This document shows positions 35,807 to 47,535 of a stretch of 64,000 bases of DNA, in pieces (position 1 is the stretch's first letter; every line of letters starts with the position of its first letter). Under the pieces are notes generated by a model that was given only the letters and a program-made list of their open reading frames with translations, ran no database searches and had not been told where the DNA came from. The position numbers and the translations under genes are program-made. Origin of the DNA: Hemibagrus wyckioides. Lineage: Eukaryota > Chordata > Actinopteri > Siluriformes > Bagridae. The stretch is from assembly GCF_019097595.1 (NCBI RefSeq), contig NC_080712.1:20050146-20114145 (forward strand). Direction: 5' to 3'.

Positions 35807-36279
35807 GTTTCGGGGTATGCCCTTGAGAGGATAGTAGTTCATTGGCGCAATAAGAAAAATGGAATCTCACTCCGGATTGGTGAATGGCTTTGTGAATAAG
35901 AAACCTGAAGTGAGCACAAGTGGCGGAAATAACATCATAGAGCTGACAAACATAGATTGGAGATTGTGAAAAGGCCCAGGAATCTCCTTTCTTTTCAAAA
36001 AGCATTTCAAAGACATATGCAAATCGGTCCTTGGTTCCTTTTATGCATTGTGAAGATTGTGGTTGTGCATGTTAAAGGGATCGATTAATATTTTTGGATT
36101 TACCTCTCCTGGATAAAGAAGCCTGTTTGTAGCCTCTGAACTAACAAATAATAAACCACAATTAATTGTACAGTTTTTCAGTGATAAAGCTGAATACCAT
36201 AAGATTATCTTCACAAGATTCATATTAGGGCTTTTTGTAGATATTTATATAAGATTTATTTAATTTTTATTTTATTTTA

Positions 36280-37130
36280 TTTTTTTATTGTGGCATGGAC
36301 TCCACACGATGTTGGAAATATTCCTTTGAGAGTCTGCTTCATGTTGATGTAACTGCATCATGCAACTTCTGCAGATTTTTCAGATGTACCCCCATTCTAA
36401 GATTCAGATCCAGTGACTGGTAAGACCACTGAAGAGCACTGTCATGTTCATGAAACCAGACTGAGATGCCTTTTGCTTTGTGGCATTAAGCATTATCATG
36501 TTAGAAGTAGCAATTAGACGATGGGTAAATTGTGGCCAGAAAGGGATGCACATGGTCATGCAACAGACTACTCAAATGGTGTATATGTGGAATTATGATT
36601 GATTGGTATTAATGGCCTAAAGTGTGCCAAGAAAACATTCCCCACACCATTACACCACCTTCACCAGCCTACACTGTTGACACAAGGCAGTTTGGGTCCA
36701 TGGATTCATGCTATCACTGCCAAATTCTGACCCTGCCATCTGTGTGGCTCTGCAGAGATTCATCAGACCGAGCTTCAACTGTCCAGTTTTGGTTATCCTG
36801 TGCCCACTGCAGCCTCGGATTTCTGTTCTTGGCTGACAGAAGTGAAACCTGACGTGGTCTTTTGCTGTTGTATCTCAGCTTCCTCAAGGATCTAAGTGTT
36901 GTGCATTCTTAGATGCAGAACAGAGTGGTTATCTAAGTTACTGTAGTCTTTCTGTCAGCTTGAACCAGTCTGGCCATGCCCAGTTAACCTCTCCTCTCTC
37001 ATCATCAAGGTGTTTATGTCCTCAGAACTGCCACACACTGCATGCTTGTTCTTTATTACACCATTCTGCCAAACTCTAGAGACTGTTGTTTGTGAAAATC
37101 CAAGGAGATCAGCAGTTATAGGAATACTCA
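36280..37130 (-). pseudogene. Degenerate Tc1-like transposase (group C), minus strand
   Basis: This is the longest group-C copy, about 850 bp. Read on the minus strand, landmarks follow transposase order. The N-terminal part is at high coordinates (GTATTCCTATAACTGCTGAT, GATTTTCACAAACAACAGTC). Next come TGGCCAGACTGGTTCAAGCT and the middle DDE region (CTGATGAATCTCTGCAGAG, CATGAATCCATGGACCCAAA), then GGTGTAATGGTGTGGGGAAT and TTTGGCACACTTTAGGCC-like sequence near 36620. Toward 36300 lies the C-terminal end (GAATATTTCCAACATCGTG). Stops and indels are frequent, so it is dead. The terminal repeats are not clear. Confidence 0.7.
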
Positions 37131-37139
37131 AAAAAGAAA

Positions 37140-37350
37140 TACTCTGGTCAGGGTCATGGTGAATCCAGAGCCTCTGCTGGGGACATCTGGTGCAAGGCAG
37201 GTCCATTGCAGTGACCATGGACCATGCAAACACATTCATCTCCCTCTCTTGTGACTGTAGGAGGAAACTGGAAAACCTGGAGGAAACACATGCAAAACCC
37301 CTTCTGAACATTTTTTGCATAATCATGCTTATGAGCTTGCATCGTCCAAT
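37140..37350 (-). repeat. SINE-like remnant, reverse orientation
   Basis: GGTCAGGGTCATGGTGAATC, CCAGAGCCTCTGCTGGG and GGAAAACCTGGAGGAAACAC are antisense SINE-body phrases in the correct order. It abuts the group-C transposon remnant. Confidence 0.6.
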
Positions 37351-38786
37351 GGGTCACCAGACCGTTACCTGCTCTGAGACATCGGTAAGCTGATGTATGG
37401 AGAGCATATCTTGTGAGGGCTTTTCCTTGTGTGTGCTTTTTTAATCCTTTTTCTCTTTTCCTAGGATTTTTTCCTATCTTTTACTGTTTGCAGAAATCAT
37501 GGGACAAGTGAGCCAGAGCACTTTAGTCATAATTAGTACAGCGTGGTGTGAAATAGCACACTAGAATTTATTAAAGACTGCTCATCATCAGAAGGCATTA
37601 GGATTATTAAAGCACTGCAGGCAGATGTCTATAACCTGACCTTGTCCAGCTACACCACTCTGAGTGAGGGTGTTTTGTCTGAGAGCACTGAGCCTGAAAA
37701 TCTCCTCTTAATGGATGCAGTGTTATGAATTAGGTAGAGACATCTGCGGCTTCACACTAATGTACAGGCATTGTATCACCATTATCTAGTGTGGGTTGTG
37801 TTTGTGTTTGGGATGTTAAGGAATGGCACTGCGATGCAGATCTGCCTTCTCTTCAGTGTGTATTCCCATTAACAAAGACTGCAGTTGTAGCAGAAATGTC
37901 ACTTATTGGAAAACCTCTGGCTTAATCACTTGTCTCTTATCATTGTGGATACACATATTGTTCACTTCCACAAATAAGCAGCTCAAGCTTTGGTTAGAGA
38001 TGGACAAACAAAAAAACCGTGATGTTCTTTGTCCATACGCAGAAGAAATGATTATAGAAGGTTTTCCAATCCACAGTAAAGATACCTTTTATAAAGATAT
38101 CAATCATATTTGCCATGAATTCTGTGTGAAATAGAAGAACTTGCATTAGGTTTATGCTGTAATTATTTTGAATGAGTGTGTCCAGGCACAACAACGAGAA
38201 AAAAGAAAAAAAAAATCATTTGGTAAATTTGTTTCAACTTAATGCATGCCTTGCTAGCTGGATCGATTAGCATACACGTGTATGGCCCCATTAACGAACC
38301 CGAGCAGAGTAAAGTGCAGCACAAAGCTGTCACATAACACTCTTGCGAACACGTACATTACCCTGCCAGGGAAATGAAAGATGCTAGCCAATCTCAGAAG
38401 TTTTTTTATGTGCAGGAGGACAACAGATCAGCACAGAGCCACAATGTTCAGCAAAGCCTTGATGACTTCTGGTTGAGGTCACAAACACATTAAGGCTTCT
38501 GTATCCCTAGAGGGCTCGCTAATGGAGTTAGCACTTGTCCTCCCTTGTGACTGTAAGTTTACTGCGTTTTAAATGACCACGTTTTGATGAATAGGTTTTG
38601 TGATTTGGCATCACATTTTTTGTATTTTTCATTTTTAATGCATACAAATAGATATCTTTCCAAAGGAATAACACCTGCAAGACTCCTGCATTCATTTTCA
38701 CATAGTCCTAACTTACAGCTTCTACGATGTTTGACATGAGGTTCCACTATTTAGTGCATATGTGAATGTAATTGTTTGTAGGCTGG
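37351..38786. other. Unassigned intron 1 DNA
   Basis: No repeat or exon was recognised. The 103-codon frame at 37823-38134 has no flanking splice signals or domain and is probably chance. Confidence 0.5.
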
Positions 38787-39070
38787 GCAGAATGATGGCT
38801 TAGTGGTTAGCACTGTTGCCTCACAGCAAGAAGGTCCTGGGTTCGAACAGGTAGGGGCCTTTCCAGTGTGGAGTTTGCATGTTCTCCCTGTGCTTGCGTG
38901 GGTTTACGTGTGTGTGGTTGTCTGTCTATATGTGGCCCTGTGTTGGACTGGTGACCTGTCCAGGGTGTACCCCTGCCTTTTGCCCAATGTGTGCTGGGAT
39001 AGGCTCCAGCAGATCCCCATGACACCAATTAGGAATAAAGTGGGTATAGAAAATGGATGGATAGATGTTT
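38787..39070 (+). repeat. tRNA-type SINE, best preserved copy
   Basis: It begins GAATGATGGCTTAGTGGTTA with GCACTGTTGCCTCACAGCAA and a clear RNA polymerase III box B-like GGGTTCGAAC. It then has the standard body (GGAGTTTGCATGTTCTCCCT, GTGCTTGCGTGGGTT, GACCTGTCCAGGGTGTACCC, CTGGGATAGGCTCCAGCAGA) and the tail AAAATGGATGGATAGATG. Mermaid-type SINEs described in catfish and other fish have this general layout; the exact family is not assigned. Confidence 0.8.
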
Positions 39071-40396
39071 GTAGGCTACTTGTGCAATGTGGCTTTTGTT
39101 AAGTTATTTTACATCATGGCAGGTAGCTCAGCCCAGAACAGAAAGTCCTCTCCAGATTAGTTTTAGCCTCTAGAGGCAGATTGTTGAATTGATGCTGACT
39201 GAAAGTTTTCCCTACATCCTCATCTCTTTTGGCCTTTTTCAAAATGCCACACATTGTTCTTAGTCAGTTGTTACAGGATGTTGTTTTAAAAGAGGCAACA
39301 TAAAAACTCCTGCTAGTGAAGATTTATAGCATACTGGCTTTAATGATTATATGGTATATGTGGTGTTTTGGTGCTGGAGGAATAGGATTAGATAATGAAT
39401 AAGAGTCAGCATGAGCAGGCATGGCAACCTGCAGGCAGTTCTCTATACCTGTGTAGTGTTTACATAATGGCCTTGGCTTGTCTTTAGATCCTAAACCTAA
39501 GTCTGTGAGGGGGTTCGGCTTGACACAATCTGAAGTCTTGGCTATATACGCAGTAAAAATAGCAGTCTTTGCACTCATGAACAAGATGCATTCAAAATGT
39601 CAGAGTAGAATTACCAAGAAATCTGTAGTAATTGTTAAAAAAGCCAGGTTTGTGAAGATCGTCTTAGATATTTTTTCTTGGCTCCCAGAGGGAAGGTAAA
39701 AATAGAGCTTGGCATGGACTGCAGTTACCCCCAGCGATGCAAATGGAAGTGGCTGGAACAGCTGTGCTGAAGCCGTGTCGTATTCAAGCAGTCTAGGTTA
39801 CGTGACCCGTTCTCTGCCATTCCTTATTAGTGGTACTCCTGCCTATATTCCTTACAGAACAGTTTTTGTAAAGATTATCCTTCATATTCCTATAGATCCT
39901 TTTTTTGTAAGCACTGAATTGTCCTTGTGATTAGTGTAGAGGTCAGTGACACAGCTTGGATGGAATCCTGGATGCCCCATGTCCTGTCCTTGGCTGCAAA
40001 TCTGGAGAGGATGCGACTGACTCATTCCTGGACAGGGGAGAACACTAAGCACTCCTTCACAAAGTGCGTTTTTTTTCCCACAAGCTGAGGAGCTCTCGTG
40101 ATGCTCATTGATGCTGCATGGGTAGTGGCTCGGAAAATGTGGCAAGCCTAACATGCCTTGGAGGAACACTGTGCCCCCTGGTAGTTTTGTCACGCAATGC
40201 AGCGAAAGAATAGGAAGTGGATATAAAACAGTCCATAAAATGTTTTGAAAATATTTAAGCTTTCAACTTCACCTGTGAATAAATAAAAACAAATAAAGGC
40301 TAATTGGCCAGAATTTTATTAGCTAGATAAACAATGAAAGCGGTCAAAAAACAAGGTCAGTCTTGCTTCTCTCCATGCATTAATGAAGGTAAACAG

Positions 40397-40427
<31 letters not shown>

Positions 40428-41465
40428 TCTCCTGGGACGTTTGTCTGTTTGGATAGTGAAAAGGGCCAGAGTGAGGTTAAAGGCTTTGACATCACAGGCG
40501 TAAAAATAGCAGATGGAGTATCCCATGGCATGCTGCGCCTAAGCCCTTCTCTACAAGCTGCTCAGACCAAGTAGAAATTGTTTTTTTTGTTTGTATTGTT
40601 CTGAATCGGTCCAGCCATCAAAGTGAGAGGACATAAATAATTCATGGATTTAGCCATGCAGCAGACCATCCTCATCCATCTATACTCTGCCAACACTTTC
40701 TGCTGTTGTAACGTTGCCTGTCAGGAGTTGTGATTGTAGCAGTTATCATGCAGCAGCCCACTAATCATTCGCAAACATGATAAATGCCTATTGACTAAGC
40801 AGCACAATGACTTGTGTGAAGCAGATTAAATTAGATGCTCAGAAAAACCCAAAGTGCCTCACTGGGAGTTCCTCTGGTGTTTGTAGCATTGCTTGCTTTC
40901 TGGAAATGGACATGGTATTTATTGGTTATTTTAGTTTTTAGTAAGGATTTCATTTTCAAAGAATACATTCATTTTTTAGTGATGACATTTTTTCATTTTT
41001 TTAAAATAAATAAATAAACAAACAAACATCTGCCTCAAAGATGTGAATACTTTTGGGACTAACTGTACTGTCAGTCTGAACATGGCTAAAAATGACAAAA
41101 CCCAGAAGTCTATTATCATAGTACATCATCACTGCCTACCTGGGATTCTGTAAACACTCCTTCAGAAATGAAGAAGCAGGAGAGGACGTATAAGGCTCAA
41201 GCATTTATGTTTAGTCACATTTTCGTCAGCAACAGGTTCAAATTAATACTGTTTTATTCACACTTGACTACAGGTTGATGTTAATATAATAATTCTATAG
41301 CCTGATGAAGAAGTGATCTGTGTTAACTGGGAGTTAATGCAAACTGTCTCTCCCTTTATTGAGAGGGCTATAAGGAAACTAATGAATATTAACGAAATGT
41401 CTGCTTTTTGAATATTTATGACAAGTGTATGTTAAAATCATGTCACTTGCACTCATCATAGGACT
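39071..41465. other. Unassigned intron 1 DNA
   Basis: It contains a GA run at 40396-40425 and no recognised transposon. The frames at 39478-39699, 39709-39930 and 39882-40193 lack domains and splice context. Confidence 0.5.
40396..40425. repeat. (GA)n microsatellite
   Basis: Pure GA run of about 30 bp. Confidence 0.92.
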
Positions 41466-41891
41466 TACACTATATTGGCAAAAGTTTTGGGACACCCCTC
41501 CAAATCATTGAATTCAGGTGTTGTTTTTCAGCAGTTGGCCTTGACCCCGGGTTAGGGTTAGGGTTAGAATTAGGGTTCTAATTCATCCCAAAGGTGTTCT
41601 GTCGGGTTGAGGTCAGGACTCTGTGAAGTTCCTCCACACCAAACTCGATCATCCATGTCTTTATGAACCTTGCTTTGTGCACTGGTGTGCAGTCATGTTG
41701 AAACAGGAAGGGGTCATCCCCAAACTGTTCCCACAAAGTTGGGGGCATGAAATTGTCCAAAATGTCTTGGTATGCTGAAGCATTAAGAGTTCCTTTCCCT
41801 GGAACTAAGGAGCCGAGCCCAACACCTGAAAAACAACACCTGAATTCAGTGATTTGGAGGGGTGTCCCAAAACTTTTGGCAATACAGTGTA
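41466..41891 (-). mobile_element. Group-B Tc1-like deletion derivative with internal telomere-like repeat
   Basis: A complete 426-bp element with long inverted ends: left TACACTATATTGGCAAAAGT and TTTGGGACACCCCTCC; right CTCCAAATCACTGAATTC, in reverse complement, through TTTTGGCAATACAGTGTA. The minus strand keeps a central transposase piece (NFMPPTLWEQFGDDPFLFQH, then DCTPVHKA), which includes the second catalytic Asp of the DDE triad. The first Asp and the final acidic residue are deleted. GGGTTA x3 lies at 41549-41566 at the internal junction. Confidence 0.8.
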
Positions 41892-43319
41892 TAATTTTAG
41901 CTGAAAGTTTTTTAGTGAATGTAAACTGTGTTCCATTTCATAGAAGGAATGCTAACCTGACATAATTATGTTACAAATTTTATTTTCTTAAAATAAATCC
42001 ATTTCAATTAAAGATTAAAGTTCTAGATTAAGTTCACACAGACTTTTGGCATACTCTCCTTATCAAGGGTGCCAATAATTCTGGAGCTGATGGTTGTGTT
42101 TTATATTCTGGTGCAGCTTTTTAAATGTGAAAATAGGAAGACAAAATAGGAAATGATCGATGAAAACCAGGTTATAGTAACAGCCCTGCTGTAAGCAGGC
42201 ATACAAGTGGGGTTAGGGGGAATGTGTGTGTGTGTGTGTGTGTGTAATTGGTTGTATATTTTTACAAAAGGATATCATTATAATTATTTTTAGATATCAC
42301 CCAGCCTTACTTAGTACTCAAGTTACATGATGAAATGCCAGGGGATCACTGGGGAGGGACATCTCCTCTAAATCAATATTGTTCTGTCTGTGTTGGTGTT
42401 GGACACAGCGCACTGGGATAATGCTGACGAGGTTGCAGGTGCTTTGATTGCTGTTTTAATATTTGCCAGCAGACTGTAATTTGAGCGTCTGTTTATTGTA
42501 CATAGTAAAGAAACACTATCCAAAGGCCATTGAGCAGACCTTTTTACTACTAGGTTTATCAACACTGTTTTGACGTAACTAATTAGCAGTACACCAGCTG
42601 CCTCCTTGGCACATCATTACAGAATATAATCCAGTTTCAGCAGAAAATCCCCATGCACCAGATCGAGTGTCGGCACATTTGCTGGGTCAGGGTTTGTGTT
42701 TGGACATGTGCAGAGGCTAGTTAGAATCGCTCAAATGCAGCATCTGGAGCAGCCACATAGTCTGTAATTATTTCTTTCCATGTCAAGAAACACCTGACCT
42801 GCTGTTATTTAGTTATTTATTTCAGCAAAGACTTATTTATTTCTTTAAGCCTTTGCTGAAAGTAACTGATGGGACAGATGACAGATGAGATATAATCACC
42901 TATAAGATTTGCAACAAGATTCATTTAGGTGCAATCTGAAGCTGAAAATCAGCACAGCGCATACTCCCTGTACTTGTGATAATTCTGATCCGTGAAGTTC
43001 GAAGCACAGGGAAGGAGCGGCTCTGTAACCTGACTCACATGCACTTCAGAAATGCAACACTGCTGCCACATGCAGCAGGCAAGCATCGTGCGTGCCACAG
43101 TTCCAAATGCCAAATCCCAACGTTGTTAGAATGCCAGAGATCGCAGACAGTTGCTGGTTCCTAATTCGCTTACTATACATCCTAAATAGTAACAAAGATT
43201 AGTGCGTCCTGAATCATAGTATGTTTATTACAAAGGTTCCTGGATGGTCCAGTATTTCCAGTAGATTGGATCTGTGGACACTTTTTACATTTCTATAAAA
43301 TGAGATCAAATTTATCTCA
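41892..43319. other. Unassigned intron 1 DNA
   Basis: Apart from a TG run at 42223-42245 nothing was recognised. Confidence 0.5.
42223..42245. repeat. (TG)n microsatellite
   Basis: TG run of about 23 bp. Confidence 0.9.
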
Positions 43320-43455
43320 TTTTATACGATTGAGCAATTCAGGGTTAAGGGCTTTGCTCAGGGACCCACCAGTAGCAGCTTGAGGGACCTTGGATTTGAA
43401 CCTACAACCTTCTGGGTAGTAGTCCAACACCTTAACCAATAAGCTACTACCCCCT
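43320..43455 (-). repeat. tRNA-like SINE fragment, reverse orientation
   Basis: GCAATTCAGGGTTAAGGGCT, CTTGGATTTGAACCTACAAC and CACCTTAACCAATAAGCTAC form the antisense of a tRNA-like head. GGATTTGAACC is the reversed box B. It is a common element in teleost introns. It does not fold into a proper tRNA as far as I can tell. Confidence 0.6.
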
Positions 43456-44029
43456 CCCCCTTTTCAGTGAATATTCCCAATAACTCCTTGCAACAAAAAG
43501 AGGTGTTTCGTGGCGATTGGCAAAATAAATCAAGGGAATGGTAGAGTCAGTTAGATAGACAGATAGATTTTTCGGATGATGATTAGGATGACAGTGCGTG
43601 TAACTAGGCAACAGCGCTCTCTTCCTTGACATGATGTGTTTGTATGTCCCAGTACTTGCATACTCTTTTGCTACACACTCAAAGTATGTACTTTTTCTTC
43701 ACAAAACAGAGTGCACAGTGTTCACAATATAAATGGATAATATAGTAGGCGAACTGGGAAGCAGCAAGTGACTGTGACTCTGGTGTCACTTTATGGACTG
43801 TGTTGCCATAGCCGTCTTACACTAAACTTGGCTGAGGTTTTTCGTACGGAGAGCTTCTGCCTCGCCTCCAGATTTTGTTGCTGAAAAATATCCTCATTCA
43901 TTTTTCCCATAAGAAATGTGGGATTTTGTTTAAACCTGATAACAGTTTAGGCTGTATTTCTTAACAGATTAGTTATCTGGCAGACAAATTGTGAAATCAG
44001 CACCAAACGCAATGTCTTGTTACAAGTTA

Positions 44030-44505
44030 TACACCGATCAGGCATAACATTGAGCACTGAGAGGTGAAGTGAATAGCACTGATTATCTCCTCATCATGGC
44101 ACCTGTTAGTGGGTGGGATATATTAGGCAGCAAGTCAACATTTTGTCCTCAAAGTTGATGTGTTAGAAGCAGGAAAAATGGACAAGCGTAAGGATTTGAG
44201 CGAGTTTGACAAGGACCAAATTGTGATGGCTAGACCACTGGATCAGAGCATCTCCAAAACTGCAGCTCTTGTGGGGTGTTCCCGGTCTGCAGTGGTCAGT
44301 ATCTATCAAAAGTGGTCCAAGGAAGGAACAGGGGTTAACCGGCGACATTGTGTGATCCGATCCAACAGACGAGCTACTGTTGCAGTGAATGCTGGTTCTG
44401 ATAGAAAAGTGTCAGAATACACAGTGCATGATTTGCACAGAGACTGTTTTGGCAGCAAAAGGGGGACCAACACAACATTAGGCATAATGTTATGCCTGAT
44501 CAGTT
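44030..44505 (+). mobile_element. Group-A Tc1-like deletion derivative with DNA-binding frame
   Basis: A complete element from TACACCGATCAGGCATAAC to TAATGTTATGCCTGATCAG. The + strand has one 115-codon frame (44160-44507) covering [40 protein letters not shown] and [11 protein letters not shown] (first helix-turn-helix), then [15 protein letters not shown]. The GRPR hinge segment and part of helix 2 have been lost by a further deletion of about 85 bp relative to 27950-28477. As in the other copies, YTVHD leads directly into the terminal repeat. No catalytic domain is present. Confidence 0.8.
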
Positions 44506-46352
44506 GAGGTACCTAATGAGAACAAACTACATGTCTTGATAACTGGAATGCTGTTGTTCATCATCATTTGGTTGAGGAATTCTTCCCATATGCCTGAACA
44601 TGAGTTTAAGCATTTGTCATACTTATTTACAGAGAAACAAAGAGTTTGACATTTGATGAGAATATTACCATCCCTCTGGAATTAAAACATGCAGTTCCCA
44701 CATAGCATACAGCATACCTCTTAGCTGTACACTGTGGTCACACGTCAAGGAAAGGGCACTTTTGCTGGACAGTCACCCTCATGATGTAGCTTAAAGACAA
44801 GCTCTGGTTGATAGGTTTTGCTCGTGCTCAGGAACTGTGACAGTCACACTGATGTTTCTAAGAGAGTTATTACATTCTCAACACTTCTGTAATACTGTAA
44901 CACTTCTGCCCAAACTGCTCATGGATTAAGCACTACACCATTGGTGTCTGTACAATTTAAGCATACTAAGTATGCATTGTGTGGTTTGGCACAGTATGCA
45001 CAAAATAGCCATGAATTCTATCTAAATGTGGGTCCTTGCAGCTGTGAGATTAATGCACACAGTGGAGTGCAGCAAAACCCACAGTATGAAACAGTCTTCC
45101 ACATGTAGCTTGCAATAGCATTTTTGAGAGAGTGAATTAAAGCAAACATTCTTTATTGAACAATGAAGACGTGCAACAAACCAGTCTGGTACACTAAAAG
45201 CTAATGTTGCTAATGTAAGAAATTATTTCCAAGCCAGATCTCTATCACAGCCTCTAGGTTTTACTATGTCATTGAGGTGCGTTCAAGACTTGTTTAAATC
45301 CCACTTTCACTAAAGCAAACTGGTTAAATCCACCCCCCAGTTATTTTTCTATATTTCTAATAAACCTAATTGCTTCCATTTTTGAGAATCTAAATTAAAC
45401 CACAACATTTCCTAAAGAGAGATGAAAACTCATGCCTAAGCAATCCACCACATTCATTATGCTTCCAGTGCTCGCTTCTTTATCCCATCAGCTATAAAAC
45501 ATACCCACTCCCACCCACACAAGAGTAAATACCACTCTTACCCTCAGCTTTTTCATGTGTCCTGAGGGGTTCGAGGCCTGATTCATACCTGTGCTAGTTG
45601 AACCTGATACCTGACTATCCATTCAGATTGGAGGAATCACAGTAATTGTGGCTGATTTGTAATATTTTTCTGGCACTTTAAATAACATTGTGAATTCTTT
45701 AGTTATAGGGATGTACTTATAGTATCAGTTCCAGGCTCGGTATTGACCTGTATTGGTAAATGATTGAATATATTCCGGTCTGATGCACTGATATAGTGTG
45801 TTATAGTGTGAGTGTGTATGTGTAACGATCATACACATTAAAATCCTGCACCATCATACCTCTGGGGTGTCGTGCTGCAGGAGTACGCAGAGAGTTTGTT
45901 TGATTTCGTTGAAGATGATTACTCTCAGCTCATTTATTCCAGAGTAACTGTCAGAAGACTACTGTGGCATTCACATTTGGATGTAGCACAACTGTGAGGA
46001 TGTCTGTTATCGCACAGCGTTTCATGTCAGGTAAAGACTATACTGAACAGAAGATATTGTATATCCTAGGTCTTAAAAACAGCATATGTGATGGCTGTGC
46101 TTCTATCCACCTACCTGACTGGGAGTTATTGTGTACCTTGCTGATGTAAGCCCAATATGCTGCGATGACTTCCTGAGCCTGTGAATCATAGCAGTGCACC
46201 ATTTGGCCTACACTCTGCTAGGTGTGCTGTATGTGTTAGGCAGTGTGTGATATCGCGCACACACACACACACACACACACACAAAGTTATAAGGTTTTTT
46301 TTTCCTTTTGTAAAAAAAACACCATATTGCATCCTTCTGTTCTATAGGACTA

Positions 46353-46384
<32 letters not shown>

Positions 46385-47379
46385 ACAAATGAAAAAATGG
46401 CAGAGGCAACAGGAAACATTATGATAAGTTTTTTCTGGTTCTAGTAATGGTAAGGGAAATTAAATTGTTTTTCAGACATTCCACAGCATTACATATAACT
46501 CTAACTTTATAAAAAAAAAAATTACAATGTGCTGTTTTCTGAAAACTCATTTGTTGTTAGTATCGGCAAGTTATTGTGGTATAAGCCGAATAAAGACCAT
46601 AGGATTAACAGCATCAATCCATATAGTTTCACAGATGGAGCTCTCAGGTGATTTCCATTGTCTGTGTGGTGTATCCTTTTTCTCACTGCTAGACATCAGC
46701 ACTCACACTGACCATCAGTACTGACATCACGTGCGAAGTTTTTACCTCGGTCAGAAATGAAAATGAAGGAGCGAACACATAAAGCGTACAGCCATTATGA
46801 CCCGCTAATAACAATTCCTTATTTTAGTTCATTATTCCTGGAATGAGACAGCATGGATCAGCCTTTTGTTTATAAAACCTGTATATGTGCTTCTTTTTGT
46901 ATATTGGCTGACCAAATAACCTTTATGTTGCAAGTGCACAACCTTTCTGTTGGAAGAGAAATCAGTCGTTCTTTTTCTTGTAAAAAAACCCAGTGTATAA
47001 GGGACTGAAGCCCTACACAGCACTATAAGGTGAAAACAGAAACAATGCTGATGTCCCATAGCACTTCTACAGTGTATTATATTCTACCCACATATAGAGG
47101 GCGAATCTTATATTGCAATGCATTTTTGCTGTTGGCTACGCAACACATCAGCTGTAAAAATTCGTGTTTATGCAGCCCCCACGTTCCTATTCTATAAATG
47201 TAAGGTAGTATTGAATGAAGGCAGGGAAGGTTTCTCTCCATCTAACCCTCTCCTAAAGTTAAATTATACAGTTTCTATTTACTGCACCAAGCCATGTATG
47301 ACGAAGACGTGAAATCTAAAATATCTTGTATTCTTTGTGATGACTTTTGTTGTTGTGTTTGCATGTGTGTTTGTGGCAG
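44506..47379. other. Unassigned end of intron 1
   Basis: It contains two CA microsatellites (46257-46283, 46352-46379) and no recognisable transposon or exon. The branch point and polypyrimidine tract just upstream of exon 2 are TTTTGTTGTTGTGTTTGCATG-like, T-rich and otherwise ordinary. Confidence 0.5.
46257..46379. repeat. Two (CA)n microsatellites 70 bp apart
   Basis: CA runs lie at 46257-46283 and 46352-46379, separated by unique sequence with a T-run and an A-run. Confidence 0.9.
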
Positions 47380-47535
47380 GAGGCCCAGAAAGTGAATAAT
47401 GGGCAGGCAGATGGGCCACTGAAGAGCCAGGATGAGAAAGATGATGCTCCAGCTAGTGAGGTGGGCTGGATGACCTCGGTGAAAGACTGGGCCGGGGTCA
47501 TGATCTCAGCACAGACTCTCACAGGCAGAGTACTG
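47380..47535 (+). CDS. kcnma1: kcnma1 coding exon 2: S0-S1 loop to start of S1
   Basis: The exon has 52 whole codons, phase 0 at both ends: [52 protein letters not shown]. The acceptor is TTGTGGCAG and the donor is CTG|GTGAGT at 47536. This is the intracellular S0-S1 loop followed by the approach to S1. The [20 protein letters not shown] block is nearly identical to mammalian Slo1 as I recall it, while the acidic linker ([14 protein letters not shown]) is diverged and slightly shorter. It joins exon 1 (SIKNK|EAQK) exactly where mammalian KCNMA1 exon 2 begins. The next exon, starting at S1, lies beyond the window. Confidence 0.93.

Larger units (their letters stand above)
29481..36279. other. 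Unassigned intron 1 DNA
   Basis: About 6.8 kb without a recognisable transposon or exon. Simple repeats are present: T-runs near 29580 and 30570, TA/T at 31990-32028, GATAGGTAG units near 32332, an A-run near 33718, and CA at 35771-35802. It is the largest repeat-poor block in the window, so conserved regulatory DNA may be over-represented here, but that cannot be judged from one sequence. Confidence 0.5.
12124..47379 (+). other. kcnma1: kcnma1 intron 1 (35.3 kb)
   Basis: The intron starts GTAACC and ends TTGTGGCAG, joining phase-0 exons. A first intron of this size is normal for KCNMA1, which has very long 5' introns in vertebrates. Contents are transposon remnants, SINE fragments, microsatellites and unassigned AT-rich DNA, itemised separately. 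No additional splice-supported exon was found on either strand. Confidence 0.85.

Noticed and set aside
36955..37326. 123-codon minus-strand frame
   Set aside because: It spans a SINE remnant and the 5' part of a dead group-C transposase, so it is composed of repeat debris.
38787..38860. Possible tRNA gene (box B-like GGTTCGAAC)
   Set aside because: It is continuous with a SINE body and tail, and no four-armed fold with an anticodon is evident. It is the head of the SINE.
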